DNA from: a bacterium
GTDB lineage: Bacteria > Joyebacterota > Joyebacteria > Joyebacterales > Joyebacteraceae
Assembly: GCA_025774935.1 (NCBI GenBank)
Contig: JALGZK010000013.1
Coordinates: 1 to 64,000 of the forward strand
Length of the DNA stretch: 64,000 nucleotides
Reading direction: 5' to 3'
Shown here: one piece after another, positions 16,814 to 25,666 of the stretch
Layout of the letters: every line of letters begins with the position of its first letter
Numbering within the stretch: the stretch's first letter is position 1
Made by a program: the position numbers and the translations under genes
Notes under the pieces: generated by a model
What the model was told of the DNA's origin: nothing
The model's input: only the letters and a program-made list of their open reading frames with translations
Database searches by the model: none

Positions 16814-17428
16814 CTAGTTCATCGTCGCCGTGAACCGAAGCGCGAAGCTCGTCCCGCTCCAGTTGTCGTCGACCCCCGGCTCCGGGAGAGAGTGATACGA
16901 GAAGCCCCCCGCGATCCCGAGAGCCCAGCCGTTGCTGACCCACCACTCTTTGCCAATGGTCAGGTCCAGAACGGGTCCCGCGTCCGTGTTTCCGGAGACT
17001 ACTCCACTCGTCGACAGCGACCCGAACCCGAGCGACCCTGAGAAGTAGACGTTCGCAGGCATGAGGTAGTACGTCACCCCCGCGCCGTAGGCCGAGAGAT
17101 CGAGGTCGGTTCCCGTGGCCGTCCCGCTGTCGCCGTTCATCTCGACGGTCGGATCACTGATGAGCCAGCCGAAGATCGTCCCGTGCAGGGCGAGGTTCGG
17201 CGTCACGATCGCACCGATGGCGAAGTTCAAGTCTGCCGTCGTGCCGGACAGCTTGAGTGTCTCTCCGCCTGAGCTGAGCTCTGAATTACCTGTGCCTCCC
17301 CCACCGGAGAGCCGCAAGAAGAAGCCGTCCTCGTGGTCCCGGTCACCCGCCCAGGACGCACCGGCCGCAACGACCAGCAGGGCCAGGGTCAGCACAAGCC
17401 AACTACTCGCGCGAGTTCGAGCAGTCAT
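16814..17428 (-). CDS. Small outer-membrane beta-barrel protein
   Basis: A 204-residue exported protein, signal LVLTLALLVVAAGASWAG. The mature part is a repetition of amphipathic strands with Gly/aromatic girdles, such as LNFAIGAIVTPNLALHGTIF and YGAGVTYYLMPANVYFSGSL, and ends SGTSFALRFTATMN. The final residue is Asn rather than the usual aromatic, but the strand pattern and size match 8-stranded barrels of the OmpW/OmpA type. A GAGGAGGAG ribosome-binding site precedes ATG. Function unknown. Confidence 0.78.
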   Translation of the reverse strand: MTARTRASSWLVLTLALLVVAAGASWAGDRDHEDGFFLRLSGGGGTGNSELSSGGETLKLSGTTADLNFAIGAIVTPNLALHGTIFGWLISDPTVEMNGDSGTATGTDLDLSAYGAGVTYYLMPANVYFSGSLGFGSLSTSGVVSGNTDAGPVLDLTIGKEWWVSNGWALGIAGGFSYHSLPEPGVDDNWSGTSFALRFTATMN

Positions 17429-17618
17429 GCCACTCCTCCTCTTCAGCCTCGAGCGGATTCACCGACGAGTCCGCTCACTGTGTGAACTCCCACAGAGCCT
17501 CTGTCACGAGGACAGGGCAATCACTTCTCACACCGCAGCAGCACCATCCTCTCTGTTGACACAGCACCGGCCACCTCTGCCCACGTGACGTGGAGACCGG
17601 AAGCGACGCGAGTGCCCG

Positions 17619-18512
17619 TCACCGGTATCGCGACTTCATCCGTCCCCATGTCTCTCGTTCCACCGGAGACGGCGTCTCCAGATCCACGACCCATACATCG
17701 TAGGGCGGCATGAAGTTGTGGCTCACGCTCCTGGAGTATATGACGACATCGCCGTCGGGGCTCACGGCACTGTTCCAGTCAAAGAGAGCGTCTCCCGTGA
17801 GCTCCAGCCGACCTGAGCCGTCTCTGCTCACGACGACGATGTCCCCGGATTCCGACGCCCCCATCCCTGTGAAGACGATGTGCTCGCCATCCGGAGTCCA
17901 GCGGGCGAATCCGCCGACTTCGAACCTGTGCACGGGGCCGCCTGCGAACGGCGCCACCGCCAGCGAGTCGCCGTCCGTGAAGAACGCGATCCACTCCCCG
18001 TCCGGTGAGATCGTCCCGCCGTACCCCGGCCAGACGAACCGAGTGTTCCCGTCCGAGAGGTCGAGAGCCCAAGTCTCCCTTCCCCTGGAGTTCAGCACCG
18101 TGTACAGAACCTCCGTGCCGTCGGGTGTGAGGCACATCCCTGGATCGTCCCAGATGTCGCTCACCGGCCAGACGGTGGACGGTCCTCCAAGAAGGTCGAA
18201 GACCACGAACTCCGGACCGGGGCGGTAGTACACGATGTGGTCCCCGTCGGGGAGCCAGAGGGGGTAGTAGGCCCCGAGAGTGTCGGCGTTGACGACCGTC
18301 GCGTCCTGTCCCGACGCGGAGACCCGCCAGATCCTGGTGGTGTACCAGTCGTCGCCGATCGGACGGCTGCAGACGAACTCGGTGTCGTCCGGCGACCAGT
18401 CGGGAAGGAAGGCGTCCTCGAGGACGAGCGTGTTCGCCGAGTCGGCCGGCGCAACCCAGCCGAAGAACTGAACCAGAACGATGAGAGCGGCAAAGGACCA
18501 CGTCCGCTTCAT
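17619..18512 (-). CDS. Exported PD40 beta-propeller with WG-type tail
   Basis: A 297-residue exported protein (signal SFAALIVLVQFFGWVAPADS). The mature part is a TolB-like WD40/PD40 propeller with repeated elements such as LPDWSPDDTEFVCS, YPLWLPDGDHIVYY, TISPDGEWIAFF and FARWTPDGEHIVFT. TolB-type propellers usually bind proteins in the periplasm. The propeller runs straight into the ending PVERETWGRMKSRYR, with no separate domain, which shows that the tail is an add-on. It follows two small envelope genes on the same strand with a 28-base gap. Confidence 0.84.
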   Translation of the reverse strand: MKRTWSFAALIVLVQFFGWVAPADSANTLVLEDAFLPDWSPDDTEFVCSRPIGDDWYTTRIWRVSASGQDATVVNADTLGAYYPLWLPDGDHIVYYRPGPEFVVFDLLGGPSTVWPVSDIWDDPGMCLTPDGTEVLYTVLNSRGRETWALDLSDGNTRFVWPGYGGTISPDGEWIAFFTDGDSLAVAPFAGGPVHRFEVGGFARWTPDGEHIVFTGMGASESGDIVVVSRDGSGRLELTGDALFDWNSAVSPDGDVVIYSRSVSHNFMPPYDVWVVDLETPSPVERETWGRMKSRYR

Positions 18513-18540
18513 GATGCACCTCCACCGAATCGAGCCGAGC

Positions 18541-18765
18541 CTAGTCATCCACGATGTAGATATCAGGACTGCCCTTGATCGCGCCGAAGGTGGCTCCGAC
18601 CGCAGTACCCGTGACGGCGCCGACCGCGATGGGCGCCGCGATGTGCGTGTGCGAGATCTCCCACAGGTCCGCCAGTCCACCGACGACGAGTCCCAGGAGG
18701 ACTCCGATAGGGAGACCGAACGCCGCGCCCTGCCACGCGCCCCGGCCCCGCCTCAGAAGCGTCAT
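18541..18765 (-). CDS. Small Gly-rich membrane protein
   Basis: A 74-residue protein with two Gly-rich hydrophobic segments (GLPIGVLLGLVVGGLA and PIAVGAVTGTAVGATFGAI), the pattern of glycine-zipper membrane proteins. ATG at 18765 lies 5 bases after the stop of the upstream lipoprotein gene; ATG at 18795 is also possible and would overlap that gene by 25 bases. Neither has a strong ribosome-binding site, so translation may be coupled. No family assigned. Confidence 0.6.
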   Translation of the reverse strand: MTLLRRGRGAWQGAAFGLPIGVLLGLVVGGLADLWEISHTHIAAPIAVGAVTGTAVGATFGAIKGSPDIYIVDD

Positions 18766-18770
18766 CGAGG

Positions 18771-19034
18771 TCAGCTCAGCAGCTGGGCGCTCCATCGCAG
18801 CCCCGCTGCGCTGACTCTCGCTCCACTCGAGAACACGCCATCCACGAGTCGCAGATCAGCGCTGACGTGGGACGAGCCGTCCTTGAACTCGAGGGTCGTC
18901 TTGTGGGCGTGGCTCTCATCAACCAGACGAGAGAGAGCAGCGCTGTCCTGCCGTGTGGCATCGATGTGGTGAACCTGGGCGCACCCCGCCAGGACGGAGA
19001 CGCACAGGACTAGTGCCAAGCACCGTCTCGACAT
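18771..19034 (-). CDS. Small lipoprotein
   Basis: An 87-residue lipoprotein with lipobox LAGC (lipidated Cys at residue 18). The mature part has a beta-strand pattern (HKTTLEFKDGSSHVSADLRL) and no recognised domain. ATG at 19034 follows a G-rich stretch. It opens a run of three same-strand envelope genes leading to the PD40 protein. Confidence 0.65.
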   Translation of the reverse strand: MSRRCLALVLCVSVLAGCAQVHHIDATRQDSAALSRLVDESHAHKTTLEFKDGSSHVSADLRLVDGVFSSGARVSAAGLRWSAQLLS

Positions 19035-19223
19035 CGCCCCCCCGCGAGGGCTCAAGTGGCGTTCGAGCAATGACCGGAAGCTCATAATCTGGCTGCGATG
19101 GCATCAATCATATGTGATTCCACTATGGCAATCCAGCGCAAACACCATCCTGTCGGCACCCACAACGGCCGAAGAGGAGCGGGCAGAAGCCCGCAGGCAA
19201 TCACCCGTTCCTGGCACCTCCCG

Positions 19224-19265
19224 CCCACACGAAACGAGCCGCCCTCCCTGAGGAAGGCGGCTCGC
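19224..19265 (-). terminator. Hairpin terminator, copy 2 of a 42-bp dispersed repeat
   Basis: Identical over 42 bases to 16754-16795. It lies about 40 bases downstream of pckA and carries the same 9-bp stem and TTTCG tail on the minus strand, so it should end the pckA transcript. Confidence 0.8.
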
Positions 19266-19304
19266 TCGCACGAGATCCCGACCTATGGCCGGGCAGGTGC
19301 TCTC

Positions 19305-20978
19305 CTACGCGTCGACGTCGGCCGTCGCCCGGCCCGGGCACTCCGCTGCCACGGACGGGTCGATGCCCTTGTCGCCGTACTGCTTCTCGTAGCTGTCCAT
19401 GAAGTCGCACGCGAGCTTCTTCGCACGCTCCTCATACGCCTTCGGGTCGTCCCACGTGTTCACGGGCTGCAGGATCGACTGGTCCTTCAGACCCGGAACC
19501 TCCTTCGGGATCCAGACCTTGAAGATCGGGTCCTGCGTGTACTCGGCGTCGTCCAGCTCGCCGCCAAGGGCCGCGTTCACCATCCGGCGCGTCGACGGGA
19601 GGTCCATCCTGTGGCCGGTGCCGAACGGGCCGCCGGTCCAGCCGGTGTTCACGAGGTAGACCGTGGATCCGTGCTCGTCCATCTTCTCGCCGAGCATCCT
19701 GGCGTAGACGTCCGGGTTCCTCGGCATGAACGGCTGGCCGAAGAACCTCGAGAACGTGCTCACCGGGTCGACGATTCCCGTCTCCGTCCCCGCGAGCTTG
19801 CTCGTGTAGCCCATCAGGAACCAGAACATCGCCTGCTCGCGCGTGAGCTTCGAGATGGGAGGAAGCACGCCGTTCGCGTCGGCCGTCAGGAACAGGATCG
19901 TCTTCGGGTGCCCGGCCATCGACGAGTCCTTGATGTTCGTGAGGTACGTCAGCGGGTACGAACCGCGCGAGTTCGGCGTGTAGCGGTCGTCGTACAGGTC
20001 GAACGTCCCCCACGGGTACATCATCGCGTTCTCGATGATCGCCCCGTGCTTCTCGACCTCGTCCTCGTGGAAGCACGCCTTGTAGATCTCGGGCTCGTTC
20101 TCGGGATCGAGATCGATCAGCTTCGCGTAGCAGCCGTTCTCGAAGTTCGCGATGCCGTCGTCGCTCCAGCCGTGCTCGTCGTCGCCGAGGAGCGCGCGCG
20201 AGGCGTCGGCCGAGAGCGTCGTCTTCCCCGTGCCGGAGAGTCCGAGGAGAAGCGCGCTGTCGTTCTTCGTACCTTCGTTCGCGCTGCAGTGGATCGGGAG
20301 GATCCCCTCGGCGGGCAGCAGGTAGTTCATGACCGTGAAGATGAGCTTCTTCATGCTGCCGCAGTAGCCCGAGCCGTAGACGATGCCGATGTTCCTGCTC
20401 GGGTTGACGACGACGGCCATGGTCGACGTACCACCGATCCTGGGATCGACGCGGAGCCGCCCCTCGTAGCGCGAGGGATCGAGCTTCCTGTACGGGAGCG
20501 AGATGAGCGTGAAGTGGCGATCCTTGAAGACGCTCTTCTGCAGGGTCTCCTCGTTCCACGGGCGGAACATGTTCATGATGAACAGCGAGTGGAGCGCGCG
20601 GTCGCAGTACGTGTGAACCGGAAGCCCGTACTTGGGATCGGCACCGACGACCCGCTCGGTGAGGTAGAGGTGCTCGACCTTCCCGAGCATATCGAGCGCG
20701 TCCTCGAGGATCATGTCGAACGTCTCGGGGTCCATCGGGATGTTGTTCGGGCTGTCCCAGTCGACCGTGGTCGTGGTCTCGTCGTCCTTGACCAGGTAGG
20801 TGTCCTTCGGGCTCCGGCCGTTCGAGTCGGTCGGCGTCCAGGTCGCGAGGGCGCCGTTGGCCGCGGGGATGGCCTCGCGGTACTTGATGGCGTCCTTGAT
20901 GAGCTGCTCTCGCGGGACGTTGACGTTCACGTCTCCCCTCTTCTGGACGAGGGCGCTCAGTCTCTCCTGCAGACTCAT
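19305..20978 (-). CDS. pckA: Phosphoenolpyruvate carboxykinase (ATP)
   Basis: 557 residues, usual for the ATP-dependent enzyme that converts oxaloacetate and ATP to phosphoenolpyruvate, CO2 and ADP in gluconeogenesis (or the reverse when fixing CO2). The kinase-1a (P-loop) motif is GLSGTGKTTLSAD; kinase-2 lies at KLIDLDPENEPEIY; HSLFIMNMFRP and NTGWTGGPFGTGHRM are further family signatures. ATG at 20978 has GAAGGAGGAG upstream. It is monocistronic, with its own promoter and a hairpin terminator. Confidence 0.97.
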   Translation of the reverse strand: MSLQERLSALVQKRGDVNVNVPREQLIKDAIKYREAIPAANGALATWTPTDSNGRSPKDTYLVKDDETTTTVDWDSPNNIPMDPETFDMILEDALDMLGKVEHLYLTERVVGADPKYGLPVHTYCDRALHSLFIMNMFRPWNEETLQKSVFKDRHFTLISLPYRKLDPSRYEGRLRVDPRIGGTSTMAVVVNPSRNIGIVYGSGYCGSMKKLIFTVMNYLLPAEGILPIHCSANEGTKNDSALLLGLSGTGKTTLSADASRALLGDDEHGWSDDGIANFENGCYAKLIDLDPENEPEIYKACFHEDEVEKHGAIIENAMMYPWGTFDLYDDRYTPNSRGSYPLTYLTNIKDSSMAGHPKTILFLTADANGVLPPISKLTREQAMFWFLMGYTSKLAGTETGIVDPVSTFSRFFGQPFMPRNPDVYARMLGEKMDEHGSTVYLVNTGWTGGPFGTGHRMDLPSTRRMVNAALGGELDDAEYTQDPIFKVWIPKEVPGLKDQSILQPVNTWDDPKAYEERAKKLACDFMDSYEKQYGDKGIDPSVAAECPGRATADVDA

Positions 20979-21034
20979 GACTCCTCCTTCTCAGGCCCAA
21001 TGGTGACTTCAGTGTCGAACGTTCCGAATTCCCG

Positions 21035-21063
21035 ATGATACATGAACAGCCGGTCAGGGGCAA
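21035..21063 (-). promoter_or_regulatory. Promoter of pckA
   Basis: On the minus strand TTGCCC (21063-21058), a 17-base spacer and TATCAT (21040-21035). An AT-rich patch just upstream (21061-21071) could act as an UP element. It gives a leader of about 50 bases. Confidence 0.6.
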
Positions 21064-21297
21064 AGAAAAAAGGCCGGTACGTGGGCCGTTCCCACGCATC
21101 GCGGCATGCCGTACCGGGACGATTTCTGGACACGCTTCACACTCTGCGAACTCCGCCCTCTCGCCCGCCCGCCACCCCCGGAAATCCCCACCCGCTGGCA
21201 CGTTCATTGCTTGATTCCGGCAGTGAGAACGACAGAAGCACGCACCAGCGCGGGGCTCGACGGACCGCGCCCGCAACCCATGGACGGAGGTCTCGCC

Positions 21298-23355
21298 ATG
21301 AAGGTCAGACTGATAGCGCTCGTTGTCATCACCGCGGCGATGATCATCGCGTCGTGCGACCAGCTGGACGCCCGCGCGCTCCCGAACACCTCCCGCGCGG
21401 CGATCGACGCGGCCTACGAGGAAGGCGCGATCGACTTCGATCGCATGATCCTCCTCAAGGCCTACACGATCTACGCCCCGGAGGAGCTGCCTCTCGAGTT
21501 CCGCGGCCACGATCCCGACAAGTGCGGGACGGCGACCGCCCGGGAGATCGAGGAGGCGCTCACGCTCGTCGAGGCCGAGATCGCAACCGAGATCCGCGGC
21601 ATGAGGGCCCGGCCGGTCTGCGACACCTCGTACGACACGGCGCACTTCCGGATCCACTACGACACGTCGGGGCCGCACATGATCTACGGCTGGCCGTCGA
21701 CGACGTACCGCGACGCCATCGCGACGGCGCTTGAGAACTGCTGGACCGAGGAGACCGTGACGATCGGGTTCCGCGAGCCGCCATCGGACGGCACCGACCC
21801 GGACGGCGGCGGAGGGAACGGCCTGTACGACGTCTACCTCCAGGACCTCACCGGCGTCTACGGCTACTGCCAGGGAAGCTACACCGTCCCCGCGACGGCG
21901 CGGATCGACTGCACGAGCTACGTCGTCATCGACAACGACTACGCGGGCTTCGGCTACCCCGACCCCGTCGACCCGATGAAGGTGACGGTCGCGCACGAGT
22001 TCTGTCACTCGTGCCAGTACTCGCACGACTACACCGAGCCGACGTGGTACCTCGAGTGCACGTCGACGTGGGTCGAGGACGTCATCTACGACTCGATCGA
22101 CGACTACCGCGGCTACGTCTTCTACTTCTACAACTACCCCTACGCGTCGCTCGACTGGAACGACGGCACCGGCCTCCGCATGTACGGCTCGTGCGTCTGG
22201 AACTTCTTCCTGATGGAGCACGTCTCGATCGATGTCATCCCGGACATCTGGTACGCGTGCGAGACGGCGGGTGACCTCTGGTCGAAGATGAACTCTGTCC
22301 TCGGCTCCCACGGCACCTCGCTCGAGGAGGAGTTCAAGGAGTTCGCGATCTGGAGCTGGTTCACCGGCTCCAGGAACGACGGGACCCACTTCGAGGAAGG
22401 CGCGTTCTGGCCGCTCGTCGCAGCCGAGCGCACCTACACGACGTACCCCGTCATCGCCGGCGGCCCGATCAGCGCGCACCGGCCCGATCACCTCGCGTGG
22501 AACTACATTCACATGAGCAACCCGGGCGGCAGCGAGGACGTGCTCGACGTCACGTACGACGGCCCGAGCACCGGCGGGTTCCCGAACTTCGCGTGCCTGA
22601 ACACGAAGACCAACGCAGGCGTCACCGACGAGTTCGGTGAGATCAACCTGAACGGCTGGGGGAACGGGAACAGCTCGGTCGGCGCGTGGGACGGCCTCCA
22701 GCAGGTCGCCCTCGTGGCGGTGAACGTTAGCACGAGCTCGAACGACATGAGCTACACGGTCGACGCCGACCGCGCGACGCCCGTGGGCGGTTCGTTCTAC
22801 GCCGTCGTGGTTGAGGGCGAGGACGACGTGACGCTCAGGTGGACGCTTGCCGAGCCCGCCACGGTCGAGCACCTGGACGTCTACCGCGCAACCAGCAGCG
22901 ACGGCCCGTACGAGCTCATGAACGACACGCCGATCGCCCCGGTCTCACCCGGCGCGTACGTCGATGGCGAAGTCGAGCCCGGCGACTCGCTCTGGTACCG
23001 CCTCATGGCCACCATGTGGGACGGTTCCGAGGACATCGTCGCGAACGCCGCGCAGATCACGATCGACGGCTCCCTGGGCGTTTCGCTCAGGCCCCCGATG
23101 CCGAACCCGTTCAGGGACGGCACCGTCTTCGAGTTCACCGTCCCGTTCGACTCCGCGCGCGCGACGCTCACCGTCTACGACGTGAGGGGCCGCGTCGTCG
23201 CGACCGTCGTCGACGACGTCCGCGGCAAGGGCAGGCACACGGCGTCGTGGCAGGGCATCGACTCGAGGGGCGTGAAGGTCCCCGCCGGCATCTACTTCTG
23301 CTCGCTCCAGGTCGGCGACGCCGTCGTGACCCAGAAGGCGATGGTCCTGAGATAG
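21298..23355 (+). CDS. Secreted MXAN_6640-type metalloprotease with FlgD-Ig tail
   Basis: A 685-residue exported protein. ATG at 21298 (GGACGGAGG upstream) opens a hydrophobic signal ending in ASC, so it may be lipidated at Cys (IIASCDQLD). The catalytic domain contains VTVAHEFCHSCQYSHDY: HEFCH is the HExxH zinc motif, and WYLECTSTWVEDVIYD downstream supplies a candidate third ligand region, as in MXAN_6640-family putative metalloproteases. A fibronectin-like segment follows (TLRWTLAEPATVEHLDVYRA), then a FlgD-Ig sorting domain (PPMPNPFRDGTVFEFTV to TQKAMVLR). Substrate unknown; surface or extracellular proteolysis is inferred. Confidence 0.87.
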   Translation: MKVRLIALVVITAAMIIASCDQLDARALPNTSRAAIDAAYEEGAIDFDRMILLKAYTIYAPEELPLEFRGHDPDKCGTATAREIEEALTLVEAEIATEIRGMRARPVCDTSYDTAHFRIHYDTSGPHMIYGWPSTTYRDAIATALENCWTEETVTIGFREPPSDGTDPDGGGGNGLYDVYLQDLTGVYGYCQGSYTVPATARIDCTSYVVIDNDYAGFGYPDPVDPMKVTVAHEFCHSCQYSHDYTEPTWYLECTSTWVEDVIYDSIDDYRGYVFYFYNYPYASLDWNDGTGLRMYGSCVWNFFLMEHVSIDVIPDIWYACETAGDLWSKMNSVLGSHGTSLEEEFKEFAIWSWFTGSRNDGTHFEEGAFWPLVAAERTYTTYPVIAGGPISAHRPDHLAWNYIHMSNPGGSEDVLDVTYDGPSTGGFPNFACLNTKTNAGVTDEFGEINLNGWGNGNSSVGAWDGLQQVALVAVNVSTSSNDMSYTVDADRATPVGGSFYAVVVEGEDDVTLRWTLAEPATVEHLDVYRATSSDGPYELMNDTPIAPVSPGAYVDGEVEPGDSLWYRLMATMWDGSEDIVANAAQITIDGSLGVSLRPPMPNPFRDGTVFEFTVPFDSARATLTVYDVRGRVVATVVDDVRGKGRHTASWQGIDSRGVKVPAGIYFCSLQVGDAVVTQKAMVLR

Positions 23356-23522
23356 GACGCGCCCGACAACCGAATACGTGGTAGAGTCGACCCCGCGATT
23401 CATGCGAAGGTGTCCCGCGAGACGCCCGTGAGTCGTGGGGTCGACCGCGTTCCGCGCCCTGATCGGCGCGCGCACCGACCCCCGACGGCACCCGCGCCCC
23501 GGACACCCCCGGACCCCGGCCG

Positions 23523-23530
23523 AAGGGAGG
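23523..23530 (+). promoter_or_regulatory. Ribosome-binding site that points to an ATC start
   Basis: AAGGGAGG lies 7 bases upstream of ATC at 23538. It is the only good ribosome-binding site ahead of the symporter's first membrane helix. Confidence 0.6.
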
Positions 23531-23537
23531 TCCCGCG

Positions 23538-24941
23538 ATCGACCGCATCGTTCTCTCGTTCTGCTTCCTCTGCGTCCTTCTGCTCCTAGGACAGCTCATC
23601 AGATCGAAGGTCCGCTGGTCGCAGCGCCTGCTCCTGCCGGCGTCCGTCCTGGGCGGGCTCGTCGGCCTCATCGTCATCCAGATCCTGAAGAGGAACGCCC
23701 CCGGGGCGGCCCCGTTCCTGGACGCCGCGACCGCCGGCTGGACGAGGCTCCCGGGTTTTCTCATCAACATCGTCTTCGCGACGCTCTTCCTCGGGACGGC
23801 GATTCCCTCGCTCAAGACCGTGTGGCGTTGGTCTGGCCCGCAGCTCGCGTACGGGCAGATCGTCGCGTGGGGGCAGTACGCCGTCGGCCTCGGGATCACG
23901 CTCGCGATCCTCGTGAAGGTGTTCGGCATCCCTCCCATGTTCGGGGCACTCATCCCGGTCGGGTTCGAGGGCGGCCACGGGACGGCCGCGGGACTGGCAC
24001 CCGTCTTCCTCGACAAGGGCTGGCCGGAGGGCGTGCACCTCGCGCTCGCCTCCGCCACCATCGGAGTCGTCGCGGGCGTCTCGATCGGCATGGCGCGCGT
24101 TAACTTTGCCGCGCGGAAGAACTACTCGAAGGGCGCCGCGGACGAGCTCGCCGAGACCGAGACGCGCGGGAGCGGCATCGTCCCGAAGAGCGAGCGGAAG
24201 CGGGCGGGGCTCCTGACGTTCAGCATCGACTCCGTCGAGACGCTCTCGGTCCACGTCGGGGTCGTCGCCGTCGCGATCGCGATCGGCTATGGGCTCAAGC
24301 TCGGCCTCGCCGGACTGGAGCGCATCTGGCTCACGAACCCCGACCACTCGATCCTCGGGAGCTTCCCCCTCTTCCCCCTCGCCATGATCGGCGGCGTCAT
24401 CGTCCAGAAGCTCTTCGACAGGTTCGACCGGAAGGAGGTCCTCGACCACGGGCTCATGCAGCGGCTTCAGGGGATGTCGCTCGACTTCCTCATCGTGGCC
24501 GCGCTCGCGACGCTCAAGATCGAGGTCATCGTCGCGAACCTGGCCCCGTTCCTCATCCTGATGGTGGTCGGCATCGCCTGGAACGTCTTCTGCGTCGTCT
24601 TCCTCGCCCGCCGGATGCTCCCCGACTTCTGGTTCGAGCGGAGCGTTGCGGAGTTCGGGCAGTCGACGGGCGTCACGGCGACGGGCCTTCTCCTTCTCCG
24701 GGTCGCAGACCCCGATCTCGAGACGACCGCGGTCGACGCCTTCGGCTACAAGCAGCTCCTCCACGAGCCGTTCATGGGCGGGGGCCTGTGGACGAGCACC
24801 GTGGTGCCGCTTCTCTACATCTTCCGGGACAACCCGTGGCCCATCTGGTGGATAACTATCGGCGCGATCGCCGTCTGGCTCTTCGTCCGGTTCGTGATCT
24901 TCAGGAAGGCCTGGGCGCCCGGGGCTCCTCCCCCCGCGTGA
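23538..24941 (+). CDS. GltS-like sodium:glutamate symporter, starting at ATC
   Basis: A polytopic inner-membrane protein of the GltS sodium:dicarboxylate symporter type, 467 residues. N-terminal helices IVLSFCFLCVLLLLGQLI and LLLPASVLGGLVGLIVIQIL match the start of GltS. Two Gly-rich reentrant-like segments follow (LIPVGFEGGHGTAAGLAPVF; SVAEFGQSTGVTATGLLLLR). The frame is open from 23463 and contains no ATG, GTG or TTG until GTG at 23820, which would delete about 94 residues and the first helices. ATC at 23538 has AAGGGAGG 7 bases upstream and is taken as the start. Glutamate itself is unproven as substrate. Confidence 0.82.
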   Translation: MDRIVLSFCFLCVLLLLGQLIRSKVRWSQRLLLPASVLGGLVGLIVIQILKRNAPGAAPFLDAATAGWTRLPGFLINIVFATLFLGTAIPSLKTVWRWSGPQLAYGQIVAWGQYAVGLGITLAILVKVFGIPPMFGALIPVGFEGGHGTAAGLAPVFLDKGWPEGVHLALASATIGVVAGVSIGMARVNFAARKNYSKGAADELAETETRGSGIVPKSERKRAGLLTFSIDSVETLSVHVGVVAVAIAIGYGLKLGLAGLERIWLTNPDHSILGSFPLFPLAMIGGVIVQKLFDRFDRKEVLDHGLMQRLQGMSLDFLIVAALATLKIEVIVANLAPFLILMVVGIAWNVFCVVFLARRMLPDFWFERSVAEFGQSTGVTATGLLLLRVADPDLETTAVDAFGYKQLLHEPFMGGGLWTSTVVPLLYIFRDNPWPIWWITIGAIAVWLFVRFVIFRKAWAPGAPPPA

Positions 24942-24999
24942 CGCCGGGACGCCCTCCGGGAGGCGTCCGAACCGTCACCGAAATCCGCAGAAAAAACGC

Positions 25000-25029
25000 T
25001 TGCATGCTGAGGGCCACTCGCTCTAGAGT
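25000..25029 (+). promoter_or_regulatory. Sigma70-type promoter
   Basis: TTGCAT (25000-25005), an 18-base spacer and TAGAGT (25024-25029), about 110 bases upstream of the YHS lipoprotein gene at 25143. Confidence 0.45.
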
Positions 25030-25142
25030 GCCCCAAAGCTTCCCGACAGACATCATGGCCAGCCACCGTGGAAGCGCGGCGACGGGTGGAATTGACACGC
25101 GGGACGCGCGGGCGTCCGGCGAACTATGAGGAGGTGCACGCG

Positions 25143-25562
25143 GTGAAGCTCTCGACGGCAGTGTTGGTGGTGGGACTCCTCGGCATCGGGCTCTTCGTCT
25201 TCTCCGGATGCCAGCAGCAGGCCGAGCAGGCGGAGACCGCCGGCGAGGCCGCAACGGAAGAGGTCGGACACATGGCGCGGGAAGGCGATATGGAGCCGGA
25301 CGCCGCCATGATGGCCGACATGCCCGAGGACAAGGCCTACGACATCACGTGCGGGATGATCATCGACAAGGAAGGCGCGGTGACCGCCGAGTACCAGGGC
25401 CACACGTTCTACTTCTGCAGCGAGCCGTGCAAGGAGATGTTCGAGGCCGAGCCCGAGAAGTACGTTCAGAAGATGAGGGACATGAAGGCGAAGGCCAAGG
25501 CGATGCAGGAAGAGGGCGAGGGGGCTGCGAAGGAAGCCGGCGAGACGATGGAAGGCATGTAG
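25143..25562 (+). CDS. YHS-domain lipoprotein
   Basis: A 139-residue lipoprotein. GTG at 25143 follows GAGGAGG. The signal ends in lipobox FSGC and leads into a Gln/Glu/Ala-rich linker with several Met residues. The YHS domain is at about residues 65-110: YDITCGMIIDKEGAVTAEYQ, then FYFCSEPCKEMFEAEPEKYV. The TCGM and FCSEPCK cysteines are the metal-binding positions of YHS domains, which are associated with copper and other soft-metal handling. The C-terminus is a charged helix (MRDMKAKAKAMQEEGEG). It sits between the symporter and a PP-loop enzyme, with its own promoter and terminator, so it is probably monocistronic. Confidence 0.85.
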   Translation: MKLSTAVLVVGLLGIGLFVFSGCQQQAEQAETAGEAATEEVGHMAREGDMEPDAAMMADMPEDKAYDITCGMIIDKEGAVTAEYQGHTFYFCSEPCKEMFEAEPEKYVQKMRDMKAKAKAMQEEGEGAAKEAGETMEGM

Positions 25563-25585
25563 CCTCTCCCCTGCTTGAATGCAAT

Positions 25586-25620
25586 CGGGCCGCTCCGTCA
25601 CCGGGGCGGCCCGCTCTCTT
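25586..25620. terminator. Hairpin terminator between convergent genes
   Basis: CGGGCCGC pairs with GCGGCCCG in a hairpin at 25586-25613, followed by CTCTCTTTGT. It terminates the YHS gene and may also stop the convergent PP-loop gene. Confidence 0.7.
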
Positions 25621-25666
25621 TGTCCCTCGTCGCTCGTGGCGCGTGCGGCGCGCCCGCCGCTCCGGC

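Noticed and set aside
19432-22872. Very long open frame (over 1100 codons) on the minus strand across pckA and the metalloprotease gene
   Set aside because: Its product is Arg/Val/Asp/Glu-rich low-complexity sequence, typical of antisense frames in GC-rich DNA. pckA and the metalloprotease are certain by motifs.
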